Part shown: positions 1 to 10,817 of the stretch, piece by piece
How positions within the stretch are numbered: position 1 is the stretch's first letter
Layout: each line of letters starts with the position of its first letter
From: Mauremys mutica
Taxonomy: Eukaryota > Chordata > Testudines > Geoemydidae
Reading direction: 5' to 3'
Assembly (NCBI RefSeq): GCF_020497125.1
Contig: NC_059072.1
Location: forward strand, 70,377,697 to 70,441,696
Length of the DNA: 64,000 nt
Made by a program: the position numbers and the translations under genes
The notes under the pieces: model-generated
The model's database searches: none
What the model saw: the letters and a program-made list of their open reading frames with translations, nothing else
Told to the model about the DNA's origin: nothing

Positions 1-179
1 TGAAACAAACCATTCACTATGTATAAATTCACACAAGGGACAGCCCTTTCAGTTTAACTCTTACTCTGAAACAGGTAACAGCTTTGATGTCAAACAATAG
101 GAAAACATTTTTTTAAAGTCTTAAAGGGGTCTACCATATTAGCCTTTTTGTTGTTTTACTGCACCTAAGCCCCTATGTC
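1..179. other. Unassigned AT-rich sequence
   Basis: No coding, RNA or repeat feature recognised. Confidence 0.5.
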
Positions 180-181
180 AG

Positions 182-385
182 GGGTCAGCAACCTTTCAGA
201 AGTGGTGTGCCAAGTCTTCATTTATTCACTCTAATTTAAGGTTTTGCGTGCCGGTAATACATTTTAACGTTTTTAGAAGGTCTCTCTCTATAAGTCTATA
301 AACTATTGTTGAATGTAAAGTAAACAAGTTTTTAAAAATGTTTAAAGAAACTTCATTTAAAATTAAATTAAAATGCAGATCTTAT
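182..385 (+). mobile_element. hAT-type non-autonomous transposon, 5' part
   Basis: It starts caggggtcagcaacctttc, a typical hAT-type terminal sequence, and continues with an AT-rich body ('gtgtgccaagtcttcattta'). The matching right terminus is not present; the copy stops near 385 where another element begins. No coding capacity. Confidence 0.5.
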
Positions 386-396
386 TAGTTTAGTGC

Positions 397-800
397 AGTT
401 GTTCTTAACCTGGGGTGCATGCACCCCTGGGGACACGGTTGGTGCAAGAATATTTTGCGCTCTAGGTGAAACTTCCACCTTGCACGCCCCCCTGCGCCCC
501 CCGCACATTGGTTCATTGAGGGGCAAATCCCAACGAGACTTTATAGACCCCAGGGGCCAGCCTGCCCAGGTGCCAGCCATGCCCAGGAGCTGCTCCCCAG
601 ACCAGGTTCCCCACCCCCTGAACTCCTCTGGAGGGTGGACAGCCCCCCCCCCCGCGAGCCCTCCCCACCCCACCCAGGTGGCCTCTGCCCCGAGTCCACT
701 CACTGGCTTTGTCGGGCTTGAGCCACTGCAGCAGCTTGGCAGGGAGAAGCCGCCTTCCAGGGGCACCAGAGAACCAGAGCATCCCACTCTACTCTGTGAT
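397..800. mobile_element. GC-rich hAT-like fragment
   Basis: It opens with cagttgttcttaacctgggg, resembling a hAT terminus, followed by about 350 bases of C-rich sequence. Open frames on both strands here are by-products of GC richness. The right end is not defined; CR1 sequence begins at about 805. Confidence 0.35.
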
Positions 801-804
801 TAGA

Positions 805-1278
805 CTTCAAGTGGAGTATTGTGTCCAGTTCTAGATGCCACATTTCATGAAAGATGTGAACAAATTGGAGAAAGTTCAGAGAAGAGCAACAAAAATTTTC
901 AAAGGTCTAGAAAACATGACCTATGAAGGAAGATTGAAAAAAAAATGGGTTTGTTTAATCTGGCGAAGAGAAGATTGAGAGAGCCCATGATAACAGTTTT
1001 CAAGTAAAAGGTTGTTACAAGGAGGAGGGAGGTAAATTGAGGATAGGACAAGAAGCAATGGGCTTAAATTGCATTGAAAAACTTCCTAACTGTCAGGGTG
1101 GTTAAGCACTGGAATAAATTGCCTAGGGCGGTTGTGGAATCTCCATCATTGGAGATTTTTAAGAGCAGGTTAGACAAACACCTCTCAGGGATGGTCTAGA
1201 TAATACTTAGTCCGGCCATGAGTGCAGGGGACTGGACTAGATGACCTCTCAAGGTCCCTTCCAGTCCTGTGATATGTG
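805..1278 (+). mobile_element. CR1 LINE, truncated 3' end
   Basis: This encodes a decayed C-terminus of the CR1 reverse-transcriptase ORF: 'gtggagtattgtgtccagtt' corresponds to the LEYCVQF segment, 'agagcaacaaaaat' to the RRATK segment. It ends with a CR1 3' UTR ('tggactagatgacctctcaa'). Stops and frameshifts break it. Confidence 0.8.
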
Positions 1279-1999
1279 AACCATTTTCAAAGTGCCATCC
1301 TCTTTTCTGATCTGATGCTGAATCAAAGACACCAGAAAAAGCGGGATTACAACAAAGAGATGAAAAATCAATTGCTATCAAGGCAAAAAACATCTTGAAG
1401 GTCCCTTTCTGCAAACCGTCCTGTCACCTGATACAATAGACTTGATGAGGTCCCATAGTAGTCAAGCATAATTAAGAGAGAATATATTTGACCTGATTAT
1501 ATTTTTGCTCTATTGTCATATCAAAAGTTAATTCCTTCAGAGCCAATTTGAATCATATCCTGGCTCTGAAGCCTGGAAATAGGGTGCTGGAAATATTTTG
1601 GGTTCTCGCAGGCCTGCATTATGCCATTTAGGTACCTCATTATGGATGTTAAAATCAGATCACATAGCCTACTGCTACTGCAGTCTCATTGACAGGGGTG
1701 TAAATATGCCTCAGAATATTCATTCAAAGAATGTTCAAAACCAGCAAAATGTTAGAAAATGGCCAGGGGTGGAGAGAAGAAAAGTCAAATGTTCTTCTGC
1801 ATCACAGTTCAAACCAAAAAGTAAACCTAACTAAAAATAGAGCAAATTAAAGGATTTTTACTGTATATAAAATGTGACTCAAAGAGGTACCAGAGAATAG
1901 GACAGGTGCTGCAACACACTTGGATAAATGGGTGTCTACCTTGGGCTGAGAAAGGTGAAAGAGCTTCTGAGGGTAGTTTGATCTTTTCAGGTGAACTCT
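1279..1999. other. Unassigned sequence
   Basis: No gene or clear repeat. Short open frames have no recognisable domain. Confidence 0.4.
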
Positions 2000-2800
2000 C
2001 TCAAGAGCTGTTTGGTTTCCTTTCTGGGTGTGTGTGTTGGGGTATATAAACCCCACACTGGGCAAGAAGAAGTTAAGGAGAAGATCTGGGCCCAGGTGGC
2101 CCTGCTCCAGTGCATCTGCAGAGGCTGCTCCACCTGGAGGAGGAATTTATCAGAGAGCCAGACAGCTCAGGAAGGGAGATGGACCTACCCGAAAACTCCT
2201 TAGTCAGGGTACAGTGGGAGTCCTTGCTGCAGGAAAGGGGGTATGAAAGCAGTAGCTACTCCAGGACCCACAGAAGGGACAAGCTTGTCCTTAAAGTTTA
2301 AGGAACCCTTCACTCTATCTTTCCTTGGATTGTTTGTGAGACTCTCAGCATGCCTTGGACTGGGAAAGTAAGTGGTAGAAAGTGGCCCAGGGAGGCAACT
2401 TAGGAGTTTTTCTGGATGCTTGATATTGCTACCACTCCTAGGACCCTAAATCAGCCCAGCAGAGAGAGAGGGGCCTGGCTCCTCTACCAGCCAGCCATGA
2501 GGGGGGCTCAATTTTCCCCACCCCTTGAGATAAGGGGGATAAAGATGTTATAAGCCTTGAAGTAAGACTCCGAGGCCTTCAGGGGCCTGGAAACATTGGT
2601 TTTCTATACTTTGTTGGGCTCTGTTACCCCAGAAAGGGGAAGACTTCAAAGGTGACTTCTAGTCTAGTCTAGTCTATCTGCTAGAAGAGAGACTGCCACT
2701 GTGCTGGAATGACCACTGGCAAGGGACACTAAATATGGGGGACAGTTGTCACCCAGGGATCTAACCACTAGGCACTGGTAAGCCTAGACCCATTACAGGG
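2000..2800 (+). mobile_element. Possible LTR-retrotransposon remnant
   Basis: A TATA-like gggtatataaacccc lies at about 2039-2053, followed by 'ggcccaggtggccctgctcc' and a leader-like region resembling a repeated turtle LTR/leader family. The stretch ends with a (ctagt)n run at about 2655-2680 and 'ctaaccactaggcactgg'. No gag or pol frame is left. Family call is from recall and weak. Confidence 0.3.
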
Positions 2801-3740
2801 TGCAGTGCAGGCTGGGATGAGGTTTCTAGGGTCCCTTATAAATATTTGCACATTCAAAGTCACACAGTGTTGGCTTTTTAATTTTGTGAAGTCTTGAACA
2901 AGCCATTGTAATTCCTTGGTTTTGAATTCACAGCTCAGTTTTTTCAACAACGGGGGTACCTGTTGTAGCCAAAAAGAGATGCCCAGATGCTCAAGCAAAT
3001 CAGAAAGTGACCATGGTCAGGATATTGGCTATATGCTCAGCCAATAGAGGTAGCATAAAGGGATATCATTTAACTTAATAGCATGTTATAATATAAAATG
3101 AACTCTATTTTAGGTGATAATGTTAAAGCTTTAAGAAGGATTGTGGTAGTTTGGTCCTCTGGATCCAGACTCACCCTCATGTGACTCAGCAGGAAGTTTT
3201 GTAGGACAAAAGAATATTTTGTAGATACTTTGGGATCAGATACTGCCATTCTTTCTGAATTGTCATGACAACAGCCACTTCCTTAGTGGCAATCCACTTG
3301 GGGGAAGTGAGCTGGCTGTGCATTTCAGAGGCACCAGCTATAAAAATTCTAACAGATTTATAAGGCACTTCTCAAAGGGCATACTGATTCTTTCAATCAT
3401 TGTTACCGCTCAGGACAGTTTGAAGAGACTAGAAATCTATGGTAATGGCTACTGGCAAGATGAGGAAGGAGATTAATAAGTTGCTTTTATGCCCAAGGGG
3501 AATTTGTGTGACCAGACATGATTTGATTATTTATAGCTGTGCTGACTGGAAGGAATGCATGACCTAGAAATAGGTTCTGATATACCTAATTTGTAAGTAC
3601 AAGTGTTAGTGAAATGTATGCTTTGGCACAGAAAAAAGTCTGGACAAATATGCTCTGGGGCCTGGTGTCAGGTTCATCCTTGGGCAGGAGACTATACAAA
3701 TTTGTAAACCCTCAAAAATCACTCTGGGAAAGACAGTTTA
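2801..3740. other. Unassigned sequence
   Basis: AT-rich, non-coding by inspection; no repeat recognised. Confidence 0.4.
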
Positions 3741-3835
3741 TTGTTATGTAAACAGTATTCTTGTTAATTCTGCTGTTAATGAAGCTAAAGCATTTTCCAC
3801 AAACATACTCAGTGACATCCTTTGGTGTATCTTAC

Positions 3836-4192
3836 CACAATGAAGCCTGCAGCGCCGATACCAACTGGTCTGAAAAAAAAAGATGGCATGTAATAACAAG
3901 AGATGGTTACTAGTACAGTTGAGCTCAAATAGTGACACTGTGTGCGTAAAAGTGTTTGCCATTCCTTTTCTGGAGAGGTCACATGACCAAAATTTAACTT
4001 TTTTTCCATTCACATTTCTCCAGGAATCTTCTTTGTGGCTGCTATCAGTAAACTCTTGCTTCTCCTCCCCATCATAGCTGAGGGGCTTTATTGCAACATG
4101 ATCATCTCTGTCCAGATGAACTGACGCTTCTGAAGATTCCTCCAGTCCCAATTCAGCAATAGCAGCCACCTCCTCTCTGTGGAGCATCTGCA
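3836..4192 (-). other. Exon-like pair of unknown gene (tentative)
   Basis: On the minus strand an open segment from about 4192 down to about 4018 encodes an acidic, hydrophilic peptide (EEVAAIAELGLEESSEASVH...). After about 150 bases comes a polypyrimidine tract and AG at 3871-3870, then a 34-base block (3869-3836) followed by a GTAAG donor-like site. That block can read PVGIGAAGFIV and contains CpG pairs, unlike its AT-rich surroundings. The longest uninterrupted frame, 149 codons down to 3744, reads through these splice-like sites. I recognise no family. Chance is possible. Confidence 0.2.
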
Positions 4193-4324
4193 CTCCAGCC
4201 TCTGGCAGGTGCCGCCCACAACAGCTTGGTCCTTCTGATTATGTTTTGTAAATTAGCCCTTAAATTTTGGGTGGCAGCTTTGAGATTTATAGGCAGGATG
4301 ATCTGGTAAGGAAGTTGCCATATA

Positions 4325-4511
4325 CACCTCTACCTCGATATAACGCTGTCTTCGGGAGCCAAAACATCTTACCGCGTTATAGGTGAAACCGCATTATATC
4401 GAACTTGCTTTGATCCACCACAGTGTACAGCCCCGCCCCCCGGAGCGCTGCTTTACCGCGTTATATCTGAATTCATGTTATATCGGGTCGCGTTATATCG
4501 GGGTAGAGGTG
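4325..4511. mobile_element. Tc1/mariner-type MITE
   Basis: This 187-bp element is flanked by TA on both sides (4323-4324 and 4512-4513). Its 22-bp terminal inverted repeats start cacctctacctcgatataac and differ at one position. No transposase is present, so mobilisation in trans is inferred. Confidence 0.8.
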
Positions 4512-4513
4512 TA

Positions 4514-6044
4514 GCTTACATATATCTGAGGCTGCCTTGAGGGAATTTTTGTTTGTGAAACATTACACTACTAACATTTGATGTTTGATTAGACTCTCAG
4601 ACACTCAAAATAAAAATCAGTTCCTTGGATGATAGATATTTAGAATCCCAAACACGGGGGGGGGGAGGGGAAAGTCCCAACACACACTAATTCCCCCCAC
4701 CCTCAGTATCTCAGACAATATACAGGATGCAGACTCACAGCTTCTCCCAGAGATAACAAGTCAAAATGGCTTCTGCTGATTCTCCTGAGCTTCCCCAAGC
4801 AGACAATGAAAAGACATTATTTGACAAAATCCAGCCAACACAACTTAGAACTAGTGAATGCATCACTGAATGCTGCACTGGTTTACACTGACATCCAGAA
4901 TTTTTAAAAACCAAAACAGTGAATGAAATATTTGTGGATACAAACCAGGAACCATTCACAGAAGTGCTGTAAAAAAGGGCAAAATACTTAATAGTTAATT
5001 TAGTGTTGTACATTTCATACTGCACTGGCTACTGGCCAGAAAGGCGAGAATTTGGATCAGGAAGAGAAGAGCAGTGCAAGGAAAGCGACTGGATCAAAAG
5101 CCTTTCAAACAGGCTCCCAGGTTTTAAGAGGCCTTTGCACAATCCTCAGCACTCAACCAGATCAATAGGAGTGATTTCATTTGTTCTGGAAAAAGCATAG
5201 GAGGTCAGATTCCATACCATTTACTGCTGGCTGCCTTTGTTTACAACAATGTTGGCGACAACTGCTTTAGCTTAGTCCATTACCATTTGTGTTACAATCT
5301 TTATGAAGAGACAGGATTAGTGCTTCTTTCCAACTTTTGTCAGAAGAATAAAACAACAGAATTTGGATGCCTCAGACTCTGAATTGGGGAAGTTTGTTGT
5401 ACTACTTTGATCTTTATATTAGTCTACAAAGTCATTGCCTGGCTCTTCAACCCCTTCTTGGCAGTTTGGATCATTAGATAGATTATAACACGCACATATA
5501 CAGACCGTTGACAAGGTCAACGAAAAATAATGAAATAGTAATTAGCAAAATATATTGCCTATTAAAAATCTGATGCCTCATTCTCTGACATAGATACTAA
5601 CAAGACAAAATGACCTTATTAAAAATCTCCATGTGCTTGTAATGCAGAGACACTGGTTATTCTTTTCTGTGGATATTCTTTTCATAGCTTGGTTGTTCAA
5701 AGAAGCTTTGGGCAGGAAATATATCACTGAATTAGAAAGACCAGGAGGACATTATTGAAAGGCATTTCCAATCTGTGATCTTCAGTATACCCCAAAATAA
5801 CTTTCAGTACAGAATAGACACATGCAGCCATCTATATTAAAATACCACAATGAAGTTGAAATTAGCTCCAGGGATGAGGACAAAAGTGAGCCATATATGC
5901 CCGTACTAAATTTTTTTAAAGTGTGTGCATGCATGAAACTGCACATGTATATTTTAACTTTAAACAATGGTGGAAACAAAATGTGACTGATGTAAAAGAC
6001 AATGCCTATGCATGTTGCTGAAAGGAGACCATAGCAAGCAGCAT
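4514..6044. other. Unassigned AT-rich sequence
   Basis: A short G run lies near 4655-4670. Otherwise no gene or repeat recognised. Confidence 0.4.
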
Positions 6045-6247
6045 TATCTAGTAGTTAAGTTGGGGAGCTGCTAGATTTGGGTTCTTTTCCTTATTCTGCA
6101 GCAACCTGCTATGTAAGCTTGGGAAAGTCACTTACCCTTTCTGCAATTCAGTTTCCCCATCTGTGAAAGGGGGACTCCACTACTCCTTTGTAAAGCACTT
6201 TGAGACTGTCAGAGGAAAGATGCTCTGCATCAGTTATTACCATTAAA
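6045..6247 (+). mobile_element. MIR/CORE-SINE-like copy
   Basis: The order of blocks matches the MIR family: 'tctagtagttaag', then 'cttgggaaagtcacttaccc', then 'cagtttccccatctgtgaaa', then 'gtaaagcactttgaga'. The tRNA-like head is diverged. Confidence 0.65.
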
Positions 6248-6946
6248 TGATCCACCTCCCGCTAGCGCTCCCTGGTCGAGTGTGTGTGCCTGCGATCTCT
6301 CAGTTTGTGATGACCCTTGTTAGTGGTTTCTCAGGTGGATTTTCAATGACTCAACCCTCTGGTTGAATCACATACACAGTCTGCACATGAAACAGAACAG
6401 ACCCCTTCCAGGGTACACAGTCCTCCAGGGGCCTATCCACCTCTGAAGCCCTGCCCGAGCTCAGTCTTTAAACAGCACCAGCCCTGGTATGGGGCCATAT
6501 GCCCCGGGCTTCCTCCCTGGAGACACTGTCTTCCTGTAGCCCTCCCTGGGCTCAGTCCTTAGTCCCAGAAGCTAGCCTGCAGCTCCTTCTGGCTACCCTG
6601 GTCCTTGCCAAGAGACTGTCTTGGGCTCAGTTCCAGCAGCCAGCAGCTCCCTCTTCCTCCCCCAGTCCCTGCCAGCAACTGATCTGTCCAGGGTCCTGCT
6701 GCTCCTTCAGTCAGCCAGCCAGCCATGAACACAGCCCCTTCGCCTTCAGCTCCAGGCAGGAACTGACTGACACAGAAAAGGAGCTGCAGGGCCAGAGTCT
6801 GCTGGGCCCTGACTGGCTGCTCCCTGCAACCTCCCTCATTGGCTGCTTCCCCGCAACCACTCTAGGCTGCTTGGAGGACTTCTCTTCTGCTCCTCTCTGG
6901 GATGGGGTGTGGCATGGGGCCTCTGGGCCTAGTCCACCCCATCACA
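6248..6946 (-). mobile_element. Probable solo LTR
   Basis: Read on the minus strand the block begins tgtgatggggtggactaggc and ends with CA at 6249-6248, giving TG...CA ends over about 700 bp. It is C-rich on the plus strand. A 154-codon plus-strand frame inside has no domain and low-complexity composition, and is treated as spurious. No target duplication was verified. Confidence 0.4.
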
Positions 6947-7820
6947 AACTTGTTAAAAATTGAAAGCCCATTAGGTAGTGTATCAAGTCTCTGGGTACTG
7001 GTCAGTTTTTAAAGTTTGAACAATACTGTTTGAATTGCAGCAACCCCCCCCCCACAAAGCTGCTGTAACATCAGTAGGGGGGGTCCAGCTGATTGGAACT
7101 GTTTAATATGTGCCCAGCAACAGCTGGAACAACAGAAAGCTGTGCCTGACTAGACAGGCAAGCATATTACAGGCACAGCAGATGTAATGAATTTCATTCA
7201 GAATCTGATGGCCAATGCGGTTGGTGTCCTCTACCTCTCTTTAATCATTACTCAAGAAGTCATGGGTGATGACATCCTAAAACTAGAGATTCCCTGCCCC
7301 CTCCCCCCAGCCCCCGCAAATCTCTGCAACAGAAATAAAAATGGATTTGAAAATAGATGAACACACTGCTCTAGCAATGCTGGCAGAATGTAGTACATGG
7401 CTCTCAGGCAGCCTTCTGGCTGGAACAAACAAACCAGTGAAGAAAGGATAACATAGATCAAGAACATTTATAAATGCAGTATTGCCAGTTCCAAGTGTTC
7501 AGAAATTATGATGCATGACCTCAAAATCATGAAATTAATTTCATGATTATGAGATTTTATAAAAATAATAAAATTTGGGGACTTTTGATTTGCATTCTGG
7601 ATTTTTGAGCTCTATGGCATACTTGGGTCACACTTTCAATCTTCTCTCCACAGTCACAAGAGCTAGAAAGTATTTTTTTTAATTGAAAGATAACATTCTC
7701 ATGTGATCAGAAGATTCCTGGAACCAGGGCTTTAAGAAAAAAAAAACACCCCAAAGACTGCTGAGCTAGAATGAGGTATATTGTTATGTTGGAATGTGTT
7801 AATTTCTGCCATGAACTGGT
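6947..7820. other. Unassigned sequence
   Basis: It contains a C run near 7044-7055. No gene or family recognised. Confidence 0.4.
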
Positions 7821-7821
7821 T

Positions 7822-8457
7822 CTTTGAGTCAGCAACGTGATGCTGTTGCAAAAAAGGAAAATGTCATTCTGGGATGTATTAACAGGTATATGTTATGCAA
7901 GATGCAAGAGATACTGGTCCCACTCTACACAGCAATGGTGAGGCCCCAGCTCGAATACTGTGTCCAGTTTTGGGCAGTACACTTTAAGAAAGATGTGACC
8001 AAACTAGAGAGAGTCCAGAGGAAAGCCACAAAAAATGAGAAAAAGGTTTAGAAAAACTGACCTATAAGGAAAGGTTGAAAGAACTGAGAATATTTAGTCT
8101 AGAGAAGAAAAGGCTGACTGGGGACATGTCAAAAGGTTTTAAATATGTAAAAGGTGGTTTATAAAGAGGACAGTGATCAATTGTTCTCTATGTTTACCAA
8201 GGATAGGAAAATAAGTAATCGGCTTAGTATGCAGCAAGGGAGATTTAGTTTGGATACAAGGGAAAAGTTTCTAACTATAAGGATAACTAAGCACTGGAAC
8301 AGATTACCTGGGTAGGCTGTGGAATGTCCTTCACTGGAGATTTTTAAGAACAGGTTAAACACCTGTCACAGATGGCCTAGATATACTTGGTCCCAGCTCA
8401 GCATGGGAGGATGGACTATATGATGTCTAGAGGTCCCTTCCAGCCCTACATTTCTAT
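7822..8457 (+). mobile_element. CR1 LINE, truncated 3' end
   Basis: The conserved tail of the CR1 ORF is readable: a QQRDAVAKKENVILGCINR-like segment, then [20 protein letters not shown], then ERVQRKATK. Decay follows, then a 3' UTR ending 'aggtcccttccagccctaca'. It is interrupted by stops and is non-functional. Confidence 0.85.
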
Positions 8458-8693
8458 GGGTATGTCTACACTACTCGCCAGATTGGCGGGCAGCGATCGA
8501 TCCCCAAGCACTCTCCCATCAACTCCTGTACTCCACCGTGGCAAGAGGCGCAGGCAGGGCCAACAGGGGAGGGGCAGCAGTCGACTCACCACAGTAAGTA
8601 GATCAAAGTATGTTGACTTCAGCTACGTTATTCACGTAGCTGAAGTTGAATAACTTAGATCAATTTCCGCCCCCCCCCCAACCAGTGTAGGGC
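8458..8693. mobile_element. Fold-back MITE
   Basis: It begins gggtatgtctacactac directly at the CR1 3' end. Inside is a hairpin (acttcagctacgt / acgtagctgaagt, about 8619-8647), and it ends near 'aaccagtgtag'. Non-coding and non-autonomous; the superfamily was not determined. Confidence 0.5.
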
Positions 8694-8879
8694 AGGGCTA
8701 TAATTCCATATAGAATTACAGGGCTGGCTGAAGCTGTGCTTTGCTAACCAGATACCGGGGGCTTCATGTGTTCCCCATGTCACATTTTTTTTTCCAATTT
8801 TCACCAATATCAATACGTTTCTGCTCAATGATGTCTAGTTCATTCCCTGAAATTTTGGAATTGATTGAATGCAGTGTTC

Positions 8880-9303
8880 AAAGGTTATAAAATTTTCTCC
8901 AAACACCCATTGTCATCTGATGAAATTAATAGGCAGCAGGTTTAAAACCAACAAAAGGAAGTATTTCTTCACACAATGCGCAGTCAACCTGTGGAATTCA
9001 TTGCCAGAGGATGTTGTGAAGGCCAAAACTATAATGGGGTTCAAAAAAGAATTAGATAAGTTCATGGAGGATAGGTCCATGAATGACTATTAGCCAGGAT
9101 GGGCAAGGATGTAATCCCATGCTCTGGGTGTGTCCCTACTCTCTGATTGACAGAAATTGGGAGTAGACAATGGGAGATGGATCACTTGATGATTACCTGC
9201 TCTGTTCATTCCCTCTGAAGCACCTGGCATTGGCCACTGTTGGAAGACAGGATACTGTGCTAGATGGACCTTTGGTCTGACCCAGTATGGCCAGTCTTAT
9301 GTT
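8880..9303 (+). mobile_element. CR1 LINE, truncated 3' end
   Basis: It encodes the last CR1 ORF residues ([20 protein letters not shown], then [16 protein letters not shown] and a stop at about 9091). The 3' UTR ends 'ctgacccagtatggcc'. It belongs to a different CR1 subfamily from the 7.8-kb copy, as its tail differs. Confidence 0.85.
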
Positions 9304-10438
9304 TAGAGACATGGCATCAAGTGGAGTGTAAGGATCTCACAAGCTCAGCCAACTATACCAGTTAGTTAACACCGTACAGCTTGTGAGTAGACAAGGTCTT
9401 AGTACAAAAATAGTTTAAAGCTTTGATGATTGTGATGTAACCTAAGAGGATTTTTAAAAAGCTTTCTCCTACTCTTGACAGGCCTGAGTAAATATTACTG
9501 CCAGGTCATAAGAATTTGTAGTAATAAATGAAATGCACGTTAATGCCAGTTTTGAATAAAAAAGGCAGTTGATCATTAAAAGTTTTTAAAATATGAATAG
9601 CTTAATAGTACTTTATAATATTTTGGAAGTCTACAGCAGTTGCTATTGGAAGATCTCAAAGCACTGCATGATCATTAACGAATTAACCCTCATGACACCT
9701 AGGTCAGGTAGATCAGTATTATTCCTTATTGCATAGATGGGAGAAATTAGGCATAAAGAAATTAAGTGATTGGCCAAAAGTCAGATATAGGAATAGATCC
9801 CCGATGTACTAACTAGCTTTGCTTTAAGTATAAGCCAAACTCTCCTGCCTATGTATAGAATGTGTATCTTATTTTTGTGCTGGAGGGCAATCTGTGTTCT
9901 ATGTTCAATAAAATACCTCCCACGTATGTTCATTGTCTATGTTACATGATAGCCAGCTGACATTTATACATGATAACGTGGACCAGGTTTCTTATAAATG
10001 CAAGAGTGATCATAACTTCAAAAGAGTTTTCATAACTTCAGAAATAAAGGGGGAAGGTGGCAGGGCAGACAGATAATCATCATGAACCTGACTTCTGAGA
10101 TTTGGCTTATGTAACAAAGGGAGCTCTGTTTTCTCATTCATTGCCAGTTTATTGCAGTCATGTTAATTCATTATGCTGGCCATAAGCGTCTTCTATTTAT
10201 TTATACAAGGACAATTGGCTCAAATCTTAGATCTGCTGGTACAAGATTAAATATTAATCCTGTACACTTATTGTCATAGGGCAATTGTGAAAAAGGTTTC
10301 TTTAAAACAAATTTATACAAGGAAAGTCGCCACATTTCTCAAGGGCTAGATTATGCTCTATTTTTACTTGGGTGAGAAGGAGCATCGATGAAGTCATTTC
10401 CTCCACCACCCACTTGCATCTCAAATCTGGGTCTGGAG
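9304..10438. other. Unassigned sequence with a faint SINE-like block
   Basis: Bases about 9640-9800 ('gatctcaaagcactgcatga', 'agaaattaagtgattggcca') resemble an old MIR- or L2-related 3' part. The rest is AT-rich with nothing recognised. Confidence 0.3.
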
Positions 10439-10809
10439 CATAGGCGCCGACTCTGTGGGTGCTCCGGGGTTGGAGCATCCATGTGGAAAAAATTGTGGTT
10501 GCTGAGCACCCACCAGCAGCCCCCATCAGCTCCGCCCCTCCCCCAGTGCCTCCTGCCCACCAGTGGGCCCCACCAATCAGTGCCTTCCCTTCACTCCCCA
10601 CACCTCCCACCCACCACTATCAGCTGTTTTGTAGCATGCAGGAGGCTGGGAGGGAGGAGCAAGGATGTGGTCCTCGGGATGGAGCAGAATAGGGTGGGAA
10701 GAGGAGGGGCGGCGGTGGGGCTTTGGGGGAAGGGGTGGAGTGGGGGCAGGGCCTGAGGCAGAGCCAGGGGTTGAGCACTCTCCCGCACTTTGAAAAGTCA
10801 GCACCTGTG
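10439..10809. mobile_element. hAT-type non-autonomous element
   Basis: A perfect 8-bp target duplication gtctggag flanks the element (10431-10438 and 10810-10817). The termini catagg[c/t]gc[c/t]gact are inverted repeats. The 371-bp body is GC-rich with 'ggtgctccggggttggagca' near the start. A diverged relative lies at 62,931-63,304. Open frames inside on both strands are not credible genes. Confidence 0.8.
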
Positions 10810-10817
10810 GTCTGGAG

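Noticed and set aside
6499..6963. A 154-codon plus-strand open frame
   Set aside because: It lies inside a C-rich LTR-like block, has no domain and reads as low-complexity Ser/Pro/Leu.
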